Shown piece after piece: positions 44,066-55,119 of a stretch of DNA of 64,000 bases (position 1 is its first letter; each line of letters opens with the position of its first letter). The notes beneath the pieces are model-generated. The model made no database searches, had not been told where the DNA came from, and saw nothing but the letters and a program-made list of their open reading frames with translations. Origin of the DNA: Anthonomus grandis grandis (taxonomy: Eukaryota; Arthropoda; Insecta; Coleoptera; Curculionidae); the NCBI RefSeq assembly GCF_022605725.1, contig NC_065547.1, positions 16,533,167-16,597,166 on the forward strand. The letters run 5' to 3'. A program made the translations under genes and the position numbers.

Positions 44066-44688
44066 TTTCAAAAATACAATGATGTCAAGAATTGTGGAAA
44101 TCCAGAGGATCCTGACATTAGTAATAATTTTTGTGAACCTGTTGAGGAAGTTCCAGATCTAATTGGTTAATATTTAATTCTCATTTGTTCAAATAAATAA
44201 TATTACTTTGTATATTGCATTAAAACTCGTAATATTATATAAAATAATATTACGAGTTTTTTGCAAAAAAATAAATCAAACTTTGATAAACCCACATGTG
44301 CAAGTTTTAAGTACCTACAAATCCGTTTAATTTACTACAATTTGACGTACTGTTTAAAACTTTTTTTGAAGTTATTCAATTATTCCTCTAAATAATAACA
44401 TAATAAAACGCAGATAGGAAAGAGTTCTCATAGCAAAACAGTTTTTTGGTTCTAAAAAATTGACCTGTATGAATTTGTCAGGTTTTGAAACTAGACGAAA
44501 TTAAAGTCTTCAAATAAGTGTCAATTATATAAAAGTTTCCCTTGTATTATTAATTGAAATTATTTACAATGCGTTTAACAGGGACTAAGATAATCAAAAT
44601 ATTAATTGAAGCGTGGAAATTCAAAAGCGTGATTCCAAAAAGTTATTGTTGAGTTATTAAGGTTTTTTTTTACAATAAAAACAAACAG
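44066..44688. other. Intron sequence without supported gene
   Basis: A short perfect palindrome around 44220-44265 (AACTCGTAATATTATATAAA and its complement) could form a hairpin. Nothing else is seen. Confidence 0.4.
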
Positions 44689-45668
44689 ATATCTTAGAAC
44701 ATTGAAAGGCTAGAATTAGTAAACAACGATTTTGTTTGAGGTCAACATGTGCACAGGGGCAACGGGCGTGCTTTGTTTACAAACATATTAATCGATTCTC
44801 TGTTGTCAAGTTTACACACATTTTCAAAAGAGGAAATATTCAGCTATATAATAACACATATAATAATGTTAATTGAACTTATTGATGTAAGATTTTGAGT
44901 TAAAAATAAAAAGTAGAAATAGATATATGTTATTCTAAGCACAAAAATAAAACTTCAAAGCAAAAAAAAATTATTAACATTTTTACTCCTAAAACCGCCT
45001 CTAAAAAATTTAAAATTGCAACACCGCAAGCAAAAGCTGATATCATCTTGCGAAATGTCATCTTAACAAACGGCTGTTTACATTTGGCATTTGTGAAATT
45101 CTGTGTTTTTTCTTTAGTTTTTGGTTCAAAAAGAAAAAAAGGTTGAATAATAAACACTTATTATTAAGAAATCTATTATATTTATGAAATATTTAAATTT
45201 TTATGGTTTTTTATTAGATAAGTACCTTTACTCTAATGAAAGTAACTAATTTAAAGCATAATCTGTTAATAATAAATATTTATCATGTAAATATTTTTGA
45301 TGACGTCACTGGTAAAGATTCAAAGGGCACTGGTAGAGAATCAACAATGCGATCGAGCGGCGTTGCAATGTTGTTGCCTTTTTCTCTAATATAGGGACGT
45401 TATCTACGTTCATTTAACTTTGAATGTTGACTTCTTTATAGAGTATCTTATCATATTTATGGACAAAAATGCTTCATATTTTATTAAAGAGGAATAGTAT
45501 TATTTTGCGCCTGTAAAAATAAGTGACAAATTTTTATGATTATAAAGTGTGTTTGTTGCCATTTCTACATAAGCATTTGGCATCATTGCATCAGAGATGT
45601 TGCAAACAAACAAACTGCCCATAATTCCACGGCCATGCTAATTCTAGCCTTTCAATGTTCTAAGATAT
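44689..45668. mobile_element. TIR-A element, complete copy (about 980 bp)
   Basis: The ends ATATCTTAGAACATTGAAAG and CTTTCAATGTTCTAAGATAT are mirror images, with GGCTAGAATTA continuing the match to about 33 bp. No protein domain lies inside, so it is non-autonomous. Related partial copies lie at 1905-2125 and about 54990-56093. The target duplication is ambiguous because the flanks are AT-rich. Confidence 0.75.
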
Positions 45669-45671
45669 ATA

Positions 45672-45972
45672 CAGGGGTGTCTGGAAAGTCAACGATAATA
45701 CTGAAGGGGCTGATGGAGCAACTCATAAGCACCCAGAAAAACATAAAATGACCTTAGTAAAAAATCGATGCTTTTCGAGATATTGGCACTTTAGAGTGGA
45801 AGTCACCAAAATCCTACTCTTGGATCAGATTTTCGATTGTTACGCCTTAAAAATAGATATTTTTTCACAGTTTACTATTATTGTGTTATAGTAAAAAATA
45901 ACCCTAATTCACCTTATGATATCATTGTAAAAAAATTAAACAAATTTTTAAGTTATGTTTAAAATGTTTTTA
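45672..45972. mobile_element. Left end of a mariner-like element, truncated
   Basis: TA/CAGGGGTGTCTGGAAAGTCA starts at 45672, and the fragment ends where Sailor copy 2 begins. No transposase sequence remains. Confidence 0.5.
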
Positions 45973-46186
45973 AAGTCGAAATTATATCCATTTGTAATGA
46001 CGTCATTTTTGTTTATCTTTGTTTAGCATATTCCAAACAGCGGCGACAACAAAATTTTGAAAAAAATTGGTGTCTGATGACTATTCATCTTTTATATACT
46101 AGGTTATGTGAAATATCCATCACTGTCAATCAAAAATATTGGTTTGTCAACTTGTTCTTGAAAGTTATTTCGAAAAGTGTAAGATA

Positions 46187-47812
46187 ATGCCTAAAAAAAG
46201 ATATAATAGGTATAATGAACAATCGCAGCTGATTATTTTAATAAATATATTGTTTTTTTTTCAACTGGAAAAGAAACAAGTCCGAAACGGAATTGTTCAA
46301 ATTGAGAATGTGATACAGCGAGCCGCAGATGCAACAAAATTGAGCACAACAACGATCGCAAATATAAAGAAGAATGGGATAAAATCAGATCAGGATTACG
46401 CAGCCCGTATATCTTCCAAGCAAAAGGCAGCAAAAGCCAAAATTACAACATATTTGAAACATAGAATTCGGAACACAATTTATTCTATGTACGCCAGAAA
46501 AGAATATGTAATATTGGCAATAATAAGAGAAAAGCTCAGGGAAGAAATTGAATATTTTGAGTTTTCCATTGACTCGTTAAGAAGATGGATCAATTGTATA
46601 GGCTTCAAGTGGAAAAAATCAAATAACAGAAAATATTTGATGGACTTGCCAAATATTGTTCATAAAAGAATCAATTTTTTAAGGGAGTATATCAAAAATA
46701 GAAATGTAGGTCCGGAAGGTTTTACTCCAGTTTTCATTGACGAGACGTGGATTTTTAGCAAGACGTGGATTTTTATCATTTCGTAGTAGCTGGCAAGATG
46801 ACACCAAGCACACGGATTCAAGGAAAAACAGTGAAGGTAAAAATTATCTGGTTATCTTTTTAGATTTTTTTAAAATAAAAACTATTGCCCTTGTAAGGGC
46901 CCTCTAACTTCATAATTTCATCTGTTTCAAAGTTTCATATAATTTCTCTCTAAGACAATACGAGGGAATTTAACTCCATACACTACTCGTAAGTGCATGG
47001 AACATTACTTATTAATTATATTAAATTTATGTTCTGGAAGAATGATTTCTAAAAGAAGAGAATTGAATTATCTTTTATTTTTAAGGTCATCGTTATATCG
47101 TGGTCCACGCCGGAACCAAAGATGGCTTCATCAAGGGTGCAAATTTAATATTCAAGAGTGGATTAAAGACGGGAGATTATCATGACAATATGAACAGGAA
47201 AAACTTCGAAAACTGGTTTAAAACTCAGCTGGTTCCAAATCTTCCCCCAAAGTCATTTATAATCATGGACAATGCAAGTTACCATTCTGGTTTATTAGAA
47301 GAAATCCCGAGAAAATCTTGGACAAAGCAGAGACTGACCGAATGGTTGAAGAAAAAGAATATTGGCTTTCCAGAAAAAGCCATGAAAGGTAAAATATGGA
47401 GTATTGCACGCAGAAACTACCCTAGTGAAAAAAGTACTTCCTTGATGAATATGTTAAACCTTTAGGACACAACATTTTGCGACTGCCACCATATCATTGC
47501 CAGTTTAATGCAATTGAAATGGTATGGTCGGAATGTAAACGAAAATATGATCAATTTATTTCCAATTTTAAGGGGTCACATTCAGAAGTTCTGACTACCT
47601 GGGAAAGGGTAATAAACGAAATTTCTCTAGATCATTGGCAAAAATATGTTTTTCATACAGAAAAGGTAATTGAAAAGGCTTGGGAGGCAATACAAGTGTG
47701 TGATGCCTATGACATTCTGCCACTTGTGATTACGACTGACGAAGACGACGATGACGAAGACAATATCTCTGATTTCAGTTCTGACTCTGACAATACTGAC
47801 GAGATTGATTAA
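46187..47812 (+). pseudogene. Sailor (DD82E) transposase, copy 2, two exons
   Basis: ATG at 46187 (MPKKRYNRYNEQSQLIIL). HTH VIQRAADATKLSTTTIANIK, SLRRWINCIGFKWKKSNNRK, DLPNIVHKRINFLREYIK, FIDETWIFSK (first D), where a partial duplication at 46757-46785 breaks the frame. The intron is 46837-47085 (GAAG/GTAAAA to TTAAG/G). Exon 2 reads RYIVVHAGTKDGFIKGANLI, WFKTQLVPNLPPKSF, IIMDNASYHSGLLEEIPRKS (second D), a -1 shift at the A-run 47428-47433, then KYFLDEYVKPLGH and LRLPPYHCQFNAIEMVWSEC (catalytic E), HTEKVIEKAWEAIQ and the acidic tail TTDEDDDDEDNISDFSSDSD. There are 82 residues between the second D and E. Very few lesions besides the shared shift. Confidence 0.82.
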
Positions 47813-48099
47813 GCTTTTTTTGTTCTAGCAAATTTTACTTTATGATCGTCGTTAAAGTATTCAATCATTACGTTGCAATTTCATTAACTTGGAGATGCAA
47901 TATGGCGTGTTTTTTTTTGAGTTTGTATGTTTTATTTTTTGGAATGGTATTTTCATTTTAATGCGTTAACATATTCCTTTAAGCAGCATTTTTTTTCATG
48001 AACAAGTAAATTAAATTGTCAGTATTTAAATTTTTTCCAGTGAGTTAAAATAATTTTATACCATTATTCACAATTTTTGTAAGCTCGGTTTTGTTACGT

Positions 48100-48324
48100 C
48101 TACTGCTCGTGCCGAATTCTACTTTTCAAATATGTTGTAGATTTGGTTTTTGCGGTCTTTTGCTTGGAAAATATATGAGCAGCGTAATCCTGATCTGATT
48201 TTATCCCATTCTTCTTTATATTTGTGATCGTTGTTGTGCTCAATTTTGTTGCATCTGCGGCTCGCTCTATCACATTTTCAATTTGAAGTGCAATTCCGTT
48301 TCGGACTTGTTGTTTATGTCCCAT
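48100..48324 (-). pseudogene. Inverted 5' transposase segment in Sailor copy 2
   Basis: Minus-strand MGHKQQVRNGIALQIENVIE, RAADATKLSTTTITNIKKNG and SDQDYAAHIFSKQKTAKTKS. It is nearly identical to 19030-19254 and opposite to the main gene. It has an open frame of 74 codons with its own ATG, so it could in principle encode a DNA-binding fragment. Confidence 0.7.
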
Positions 48325-48689
48325 TATTTATGATTAATTGTAATAATATTTGTTAATTGTTAAGTTTGTTAATATTACAATAAATACTACAAGATTTTTT
48401 TTTAATTTTTTGGGAATGAAAGTATATACATGAATATAAAAATATAATAATATGCTGCTAAAATAAATCATTTGTTAATTTCTGAACGTATAAAAATACA
48501 TAGCAGACTATTAATTTCTGAAGGCGATTGTAAAGTTTATAACCTAATATTGATTGGCGAAAATATCTACGCCATACGTTTTTTCTCACCTGGATGACGT
48601 AACTACAAATGGGTATAATTTCGACTTTATTTAACTTAGAATTTTAAAAAATCAAGAGCGAAGGTAATTCTTATCACCATAGCAATAAA

Positions 48690-49043
48690 CAACAAACATT
48701 TTTGGAATTTAGTTTGTTGGCCCGATATCCTGACTATCATGTTCAACTCAGGATATCGAAAATAGAGCCGAAGAAAGAGAGAACAGAGATCTTAATATTC
48801 TACTGAGTGTGGAGGAAAACAAGATGGTTAGTACGAGGGTTCTTGGGCAAGAGGTAAATAAACACCATACATCTGTATTGCGCACTTTAAAAACACACAA
48901 ATATTATTCGTATAAATTCTAGAAACATCAAGAGCTGCAGGAAGGAGATGAAGAGCGAAGAATGGCATTTTGTTTTAAAATGATGGAAAGAGCAAATAAT
49001 GATAGGAATTTTTTAAGAAATATTTGTTTTACCGATGAATGTA
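48690..49043 (+). pseudogene. MLE-9 transposase relic, copy in unit 1
   Basis: It reads ISKIEPKKERTEILIFY, stop, VEENKMVSTRVLGQEVNKHH, a stop, KHQELQEGDEERRMAFCFKM, MERANNDRNFLRNICFTDEC. Here the first catalytic site keeps T-D-E. It is interrupted at that point by MLE-10, inserted at TA. Confidence 0.7.
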
Positions 49044-50717
49044 CAGGGTTGTCTTTTATATTTAGACAGAGCCTGGCTCGGTTACTATACGAGGTGGAAA
49101 AAAAAGTTTGATATAAAAGTTATAGGGTTTACCTTAAATCGCCAGGAAATGTTATAAAATATAATACAGGGGTATCGCAAAGTTAATAAAAAACACAAAG
49201 TTATTTGTGTTTATTTCATTAATTCGTTTATTTTCATTAATTTTTTTTAAATGGAACCCCTTGTATATTTTTACTTTAAATGAAAGAATTTTTTTTTCTA
49301 ATTTCAAAAATATATAAAATGTTAATATTTAATTCATCATGTTTAAAAAAATTTGGTTTTTTGAAAAAAAAAACCTTTGAGCCTTGTTTCTTTAAATATT
49401 TACAAATGTTGTATATGGCCGCCATTATTTTCAACGCAGTTTCTATAATCTTTGTCCAGTTTTAACAGAGCATTTGAAATATATTCAGGGTGTTCTTCAT
49501 TTAAGGAGTTTATACTTCTTTGAATTTTTTCCCTTAATTCCTCCAAATTTTCACTTCTTTCCTTATAAACTTCATTTTTAAGATACCCCCATAAAAAACT
49601 ATCTAGAGGAGTCAAATCAGGGCTGTTTGGTGGCCAGTTAATGGTACCATGGGTTCCAATCCACTGAATAAAACGATTATTTAAAAAAATCCTTACTGGC
49701 CTAAAGTTTTGAGGCGGGGCGCCATCTTGATGCCATATAATATTGGTATATTCTCTTAAAGGTATTTCTTCTAATAAAGCTTCAATCTCATTTTCTAGAA
49801 ACCGCAAATACCTATTTCCAGTCAAAGATCTTTGAAATATAATGGGTCCAATTATTTGGTTTCTAAGGATACCACACCACACATTTAATGACATTCTGCC
49901 CTGTTTTTTTATTTCGAAGTATGCGTGAGGATTTGCTGGTGCCCACATGTGAGTATTTTTTCTATTATACATCCCTGCTGTTGTAAATACAGCTTCATCC
50001 GTCCACAAGATTTTATTAAAGATATCGTTATCTACGTTTTTTATATCTAACATCTGATTACAGTCTGTTAGCCTTCTTATTTCATGATTATTTGTTAATT
50101 TTTGTACTGGCATCAATTTGTAAGGATGATATCCATATTTCTAAAGAACTCTTTGAATCTTAGATCTAGAGCATTGAAAGTGTCTACTAGCATCTACGGT
50201 TGATAAATATGGTTTTTCTACAAAAATCAAAGCATAAATTATAATTCTTATAAGGCTCTTAAATATAAAATAACTTTTTACCTTGAAAATATAATAAAAT
50301 TTGTAGTTCTTCATCCGCGTTAGCTAAAACTGTTCGTTTTTTTCTTTGTAGATTTTTGTGGTTTCTCATACTCCTTTCAGTGTAATAAAAAGTGGACCTA
50401 GCAGGAACTCTCATTTCGGGATGAATACGGTGATATTCAGCTTGCGCTCGAGAAACATTATTGTTGTTTTTGTAAAACCACCTCATAATTTCAAACTTTT
50501 CTTCTTCGGTATAACCCATATTCAAAAGAAATAGCAGAAACATTGACAGTGACAGCCCAACAAATAACATTATTTATTTTATTGTTACCGATAAACACCA
50601 TAGCAACGGGGATTCGGGTAAACAGTTTTATTTTTTAATTTTTTAAAGATAAATATTGGGAAAACGGCTAAACCAAATATTAACATATTATATATTTTTG
50701 AAATCTTTTGAATCTTT
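49044..50717 (-). mobile_element. Mariner-like element MLE-10, right end lost
   Basis: The left end is TA/CAGGGTTGTCTTTTATATTT inside the MLE-9 gene. The unit 2 paralogue shows the empty TA site (ATGTACATTT near 53815). No matching right end precedes the join to Sailor copy 3 at about 50718, so the junction is a rearrangement breakpoint. It carries a minus-strand transposase with an intron. Confidence 0.72.
49400..50519 (-). pseudogene. Mariner transposase of MLE-10 (spliced; one in-frame stop)
   Basis: Start at 50519: MGYTEEEKFEIMRWFYKNNN, NVSRAQAEYHRIHPEMRVPA, RSTFYYTERSMRNHKNLQ. The intron is 50281-50218 (CAAG/GTAAAA to TTTTGTAG, 64 bp), joining YFQ to EKPYLSTVDASRHFQCSRS in frame. The only stop is TAG at 50143-50141 (RVL-stop-KYGYHPYK). 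It then reads ILWTDEAVFTTAGMYNRKNT (first D), MSLNVWCGILRNQIIGPIIF, IIWHQDGAPPQNFRPVRIFL (second D) and PPNSPDLTPLDSFLWGYLKN (third D) with 40 residues between the last two by my count, ending GGHIQHL. It is otherwise intact; a single base change separates it from an open gene. Confidence 0.8.
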
Positions 50718-53168
50718 GACAAAATTTTTAAAAAAATTGGTGTCTGATGACTATTCATCTTTTATATACTAGGTTATGTGAAATATCCATCACTGTCAAT
50801 CAAAAATATTGGTTTGTCAACTTGTTCTTGAAAGTTATTTCGAAAAGTGTAAGATAATGCCTAAAAAAAGATATAATAGGTATAATGAACAATCGCAGCT
50901 GATTATTTTAATAAATATATTGTTTTTTTTTCAACTGGAAAAGAAACAAGTCCGAAACGGAATTGTTCAAATTGAGAATGTGATACAGCGAGCCGCAGAT
51001 GCAACAAAATTGAGCACAACAACGTTCGCAAACATAAAGAAGAATGGGATAAAATCAGATCAGGATTACGCAGCCCGTATATCTTCCAAGCAAAAGGCAG
51101 CAAAAGCCAAAATTACAACATATTTGAAACATAGAATTCGGAACACAATTTATTCTATGTACGCCAGAAAAGAATATGTAATATTGGCAATAATAAGAGA
51201 AAAGTTCAGGGAAGAAATTGAATATTTTGAGTTTTCCATTGACTCGTTAAGAAGATGGATCAATTGTATAGGCTTCAAGTGGAAAAAATCAAATAACAGA
51301 AAATATTTGATGGACTTGCCAAATATTGTTCATAAAAGAATCAATTTTTTAAGGGAGTATATCAAAAATAGAAATATAGGTCCGGAAGGTTTTACTCCAG
51401 TTTTCATTGACGAGACGTGGATTTTTAGCAAGGGATCATTTCGTAGTAGCTGGCAAGATGACACCAAGCACACGGATTGAAGGAAAAACAGTGAAGGTAA
51501 AAATTATCTGGTTATCTTTTTAGATTTTTTTTTAATAAAAACTATTGCCCTTGTAAGGGCCCTCTAACTTCATAATTTCATCTGTTTCATAGTTTCATAT
51601 AATTTCTCTCTAAGACAATATGAGAGAATTTAACTCCATACACTACTCGTATGTGCATGGAACATTACTTATTAATTATATTAAATTTATGTTCTGGAAG
51701 AATGATTTCTAAAAGAAGAGAATTGAATTATCTTTTATTTTTAAGGTCATCGTTATATCGTGGTCCACGCCGGAACCAAAGATGGCTTCATCAAGGGTGC
51801 AAATTTAATATTCAAGAGTGGATTAAAGACGGGAGATTATCATGACAATATGAACAGGAAAAACTTCGAAAACTGGTTTAAAACTCAGCTGGTTCCAAAT
51901 CTTCTCCCAAAGTCATTTATAATCATGGACAATGCCTGTTACCATTCTGGTTTATTAGAAAAAATCCCGAGAAAATCTTGGACAAAGCAGAGACTGACCG
52001 AATGGTTGAAGAAAAAGAATATTGGCTTTCCAGAAAAAGCCATGAAAGGTAAAATATGGAGTATTGCACGCAGAAACTGCCCTAGTGAAAAAAGTACTTC
52101 CTTGATGAATATGTTAAACCTTCAGGACACAAAATTTTGCGACTGCCACCATATCATTGCCAGTTTAATGCAATTGAAATGGTATGGTCGGAATGTAAAC
52201 GAAAATATGATCAATATATTTCCAATTTTAAGGGGTCACCTTCAGAAGTTCTGACTACATGGGAAAGGGTAATAAACGAAATTTCTATAGATCATTGGCA
52301 AAAATATGTTTTCCATACAGAAAAGGTAATTGAAAAGGCTTGGGAGGCAATACAAATGTATAATGCCTATGACATTCTGCCACTTGTGATTACGACTGAC
52401 GAAGACGACGATGACGAAGACAATATCTTTGATTTCAGTTCTGACTCTGACAATACTGACGAGATTGATTAAGCTTTTTTTGTTCTAGCAAATTTTATTT
52501 TATGATCGTCGTTTAAGTATTCAATCATTACGTTGCAATTTCATTAACTTTGTAATGCAATATGGCGTGTTTTTTTTGACTTTGTATGTTTTATTTTTTG
52601 GAATGGTATTTTCATTTTAATGCATAACATATTCCTTTAAGCAGCATTTTTTTTCATGAACAAGTAAATTAAATTGTCAGTATTTAAATTTTTTCCAGTG
52701 AGTTAAAATAATTTTATACCATTATTCACAATTTTTGTAAGCTCGGTTTTGTTACGTCTACTGATCGTGCCGAATTCTACTTTTCAAATATGTTGTAGAT
52801 TTGGTTTTTGCGGTCTTTTGCTTGGAAAATATATGAGCAGCGTAATCCTGATCTGATTTTTCCCACTATTTATGATTAATTATAATAATATTTGTTAATT
52901 GTTAAGTTTGTTAATAATACAATAAATACTACAAAATTTTTTTAAATTTTTTGGGAATGAAAGTATATACATGAATTTAAAAATATAATAATATGCTGCT
53001 AAAATAAATCATTTGTTAATTTCTGAACGTATAAAAATACATAGCAGACTATTAATTTCTGAAGGCGATGGTAAAGTTTATAACCTAATATTGATTGGCA
53101 AAAATATCAACGCCATACGTTTTTTCTCACCTGGATGACGTAACTACAAATGGGTATAATTTCGACTT
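50718..53168 (+). mobile_element. Sailor-like element, copy 3, left TIR missing
   Basis: It aligns with copy 2 from its position about 46048 onward. The right end GGTATAATTTCGACTT/TA at 53168 is intact. The inverted 5' segment (52740-52862) has lost about 135 bp. Confidence 0.8.
50857..52472 (+). pseudogene. Sailor (DD82E) transposase, copy 3
   Basis: Exon 1 starts with ATG at 50857 and is open through FIDETWIFSKGSFRSSWQDD to a stop at 51478 (TGA where copy 1 has TCA, Ser). The intron is 51497-51745. Exon 2 reads VVHAGTKDGFIKGANLIFKS, IIMDNACYHSGLLEKIPRKS (second D), the same -1 shift at the A-run 52088-52093, then LRLPPYHCQFNAIEMVWSEC and the acidic tail EDDDDEDNIFDFSSDSDNTD. Unlike copies 1 and 2 it has CAG instead of a stop just after the A-run, so the zero frame runs on for about 50 codons. 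It is nearly intact apart from one stop and the shift. Confidence 0.8.
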
Positions 53169-53384
53169 TATTTAACTTAAAATTAAAAAAAAATCAAGAG
53201 CAAAGGTAATTCTTATCACCTTCTATTTTTAGAATTTAGTTTGTTTACAGTATTTCGTGAACTAACTACTTTTTTGCTTGTATCCTAACGTTTCTGTTAC
53301 CTTTTGCTTTGGATTTGTTTTTAAGTTCATTTTCCTGTGGACTGTGTTCTTTGAGCTGTTTGTTTTATTGGTTAATCATTTATT

Positions 53385-54410
53385 ATGCCCTTGCCGTATA
53401 CCGCCCAAGAATATGCAAACATGCATCTCATTAATGGTGAATGCAGAGGAAATGCTCTAGCAGCATCTAATCTTTATCAAGAAAGATATCCGAATTTGGC
53501 CCGATATCCTGACTATCGTGTTCAACTCAGGATATCGAAAATAGAGCCGAAGAAAGAGAGAAAAGAGATCTTAATATTCTACTGAGTGTGGAGGAAAACA
53601 AGATGGTTAGTGCGAGGGTTCTTGGGCAAGAGGTAAATAAACATCATACAACGGTATTGCGCACTTTAAAAAAACACAAATATTCGTATAAATTCACGAA
53701 ACATCAAGAGCTGCAGGAAGGAGATGAAGAGCGAAGAATGGCATTTTGTTTTAAAATGATGGAAAGAGCAAATAATGATAGGAATTTTTTAAGAAATATT
53801 TGTTTTATCGATAAATGTACATTTACCCTCAACAATGAACCAAATGTTCAGAATTGCCGGTATTGGAGCCAAGAAAATGAACATCGCTTTGTTCATACTC
53901 GGACAAAGTAACCCCAAAAAACAAATGTATTCGTGGGAATTATCGGACACCATATCATTAGACTCTTTTTTATGGACTATAACCTAACAGCTGAAACCTA
54001 TTTGGACTTATTTCAAAATCAAATTGGACCCGCCTTGGAAGAAGTTGTTCAGGAAGATCAAATGATCTGGTACCAAATGGATGGTTGCCCGGCCCATAAT
54101 GCCCGTATGGTTAGAGAGTGCTTGGAAAATGCTTTTAACGGCAATATTATTGGTCCACGGTACCGGATACTTTGGCCAACCAGGTCACCTGATCTTTCAC
54201 CGAATGACTTCTTTTTGTGGGGGTCATTTAAAAAGTATCATTTATAAAAGTGTAAAATTTGAGAATCTAAACCAGTTACAAAACGCTATTTCGTTAGAAT
54301 GTAATAAAATTTCCCAATATCAACTTAGTAACGTTAGAAATGAATTTTATGATTGGTTAGGATATTGTTTAGCCATTAATGGAGCGTTGTTTGAACATTG
54401 GATTAATTGA
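53385..54410 (+). pseudogene. MLE-9 transposase, longer copy (DD41D spacing)
   Basis: It reads MPLPYTAQEYANMHLINGEC, RGNALAASNLYQERYPNLAR, a shift, VEENKMVSARVLGQEVNKHH, TTVLRTLKKHKYSYKFTKHQ, NICFIDKCTFTLNNEPNVQN (first D; the following E is K), a stop at 53910, TNVFVGIIGHHIIRLFFMDY, IWYQMDGCPAHNARMVRECL (second D), RSPDLSPNDFFLWG (third D, 41 residues later), a frame change, then HLKSIIYKSVKFENLNQLQN to ALFEHWIN. No clear TIRs were found on either side. Confidence 0.75.
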
Positions 54411-54989
54411 TGTTTTTATGTAATTCTCTATTATTGTTAAAAAAGTTATTGTATTTTATTTTTCCACACTTAGTAAAATATTAAGAGTTCTGTTCTCTCT
54501 TTTTTTGGGATCTATTCTCGATCTTATAAGTTAAACATTTACAATTATTTATTGCAATGTCTTTGGACTCGAATTTACTAACAATAGGTTTAATGGTTAA
54601 AATGGACCAGATATGCTTGATGGGAAACTAAATTGAAAATATTTCAGATACTGCTATTGGTTTAATTCAATTCTAAGTAAGATAAAATTATTTTTTTAAT
54701 AATCGATAATAATAATTGTTATTGGTTTAACTTCATCGTTATATTAAATAAAATTTTAAATAAAAAAGTAATGTTAACGTGTCTTACTTTGAATGTATGG
54801 TTGTGAGATTGATAAAACGAAAAAAAAAACATTTCTTGTATTCGGCTGTATGTCAGATTTGACAAAGCCTTATAACAAATTGTTTGCTGGTGGCTGGTGT
54901 CTGGTTTTACCTGAACCGAAAATTTGGTAATTTTGCAATTACATTTAATTGAATAATTCAATATTCACTTATTAAAATTTTTTGAAACT
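54411..54989. other. Intron spacer
   Basis: AT-rich; no gene or repeat recognised apart from possible decayed MLE-9 3' sequence. Confidence 0.3.
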
Positions 54990-55119
54990 TTGCACGAGGG
55001 TTTGCCAGATTAGTCTCTTCAAAAAGTTATCTTTCCTAAGCAGTTTTAGGAATAAGAGGGTAGGTTATAATTATTTTTTTGCCTTGAAGATGTTATTTTT
55101 GGGCTTAGAATAACATATA

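Larger units (their letters stand above)
45973..48627 (+). mobile_element. Sailor-like (DD82E) element, copy 2, full length
   Basis: 2655 bp with TA on both sides; ends AAGTCGAAATTATATCC and GGTATAATTTCGACTT, then CATTTGTAATGACGTCA-type subterminal sequence on both arms. It contains a two-exon transposase gene and an inverted 5' coding segment on the right. It is the most complete Sailor copy and defines the unit for the other two. Confidence 0.87.
46048..49043. repeat. Tandem duplication, unit 1
   Basis: Matches 50718-53820 over about 3 kb: Sailor body, right TIR, the spacer AATCAAGAGC-AAGGTAATTC, and the first part of the MLE-9 transposase gene. Unit 2 has extra sequence around 53240-53480 that is missing here. 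Confidence 0.72.
50718..53820. repeat. Tandem duplication, unit 2
   Basis: Second copy of the Sailor plus MLE-9 block. Its left end lacks the Sailor terminus (it begins at AAAAAAATTGGTGTCTG, equivalent to about 46058). The MLE-9 gene continues beyond the duplicated part to 54410. Confidence 0.72.

Noticed and set aside
44220..44265. Palindrome ACTCGTAATATTATATAAA as a terminator or attachment site
   Set aside because: A simple AT-rich hairpin in a eukaryotic intron; no evidence of function.
46139..46186. Upstream in-frame start MVCQLV... for the Sailor transposase
   Set aside because: Its sequence lies in the element leader. The ATG at 46187 (MPKKRYNRYN) starts a basic segment typical of a DNA-binding N-terminus, so it is preferred.
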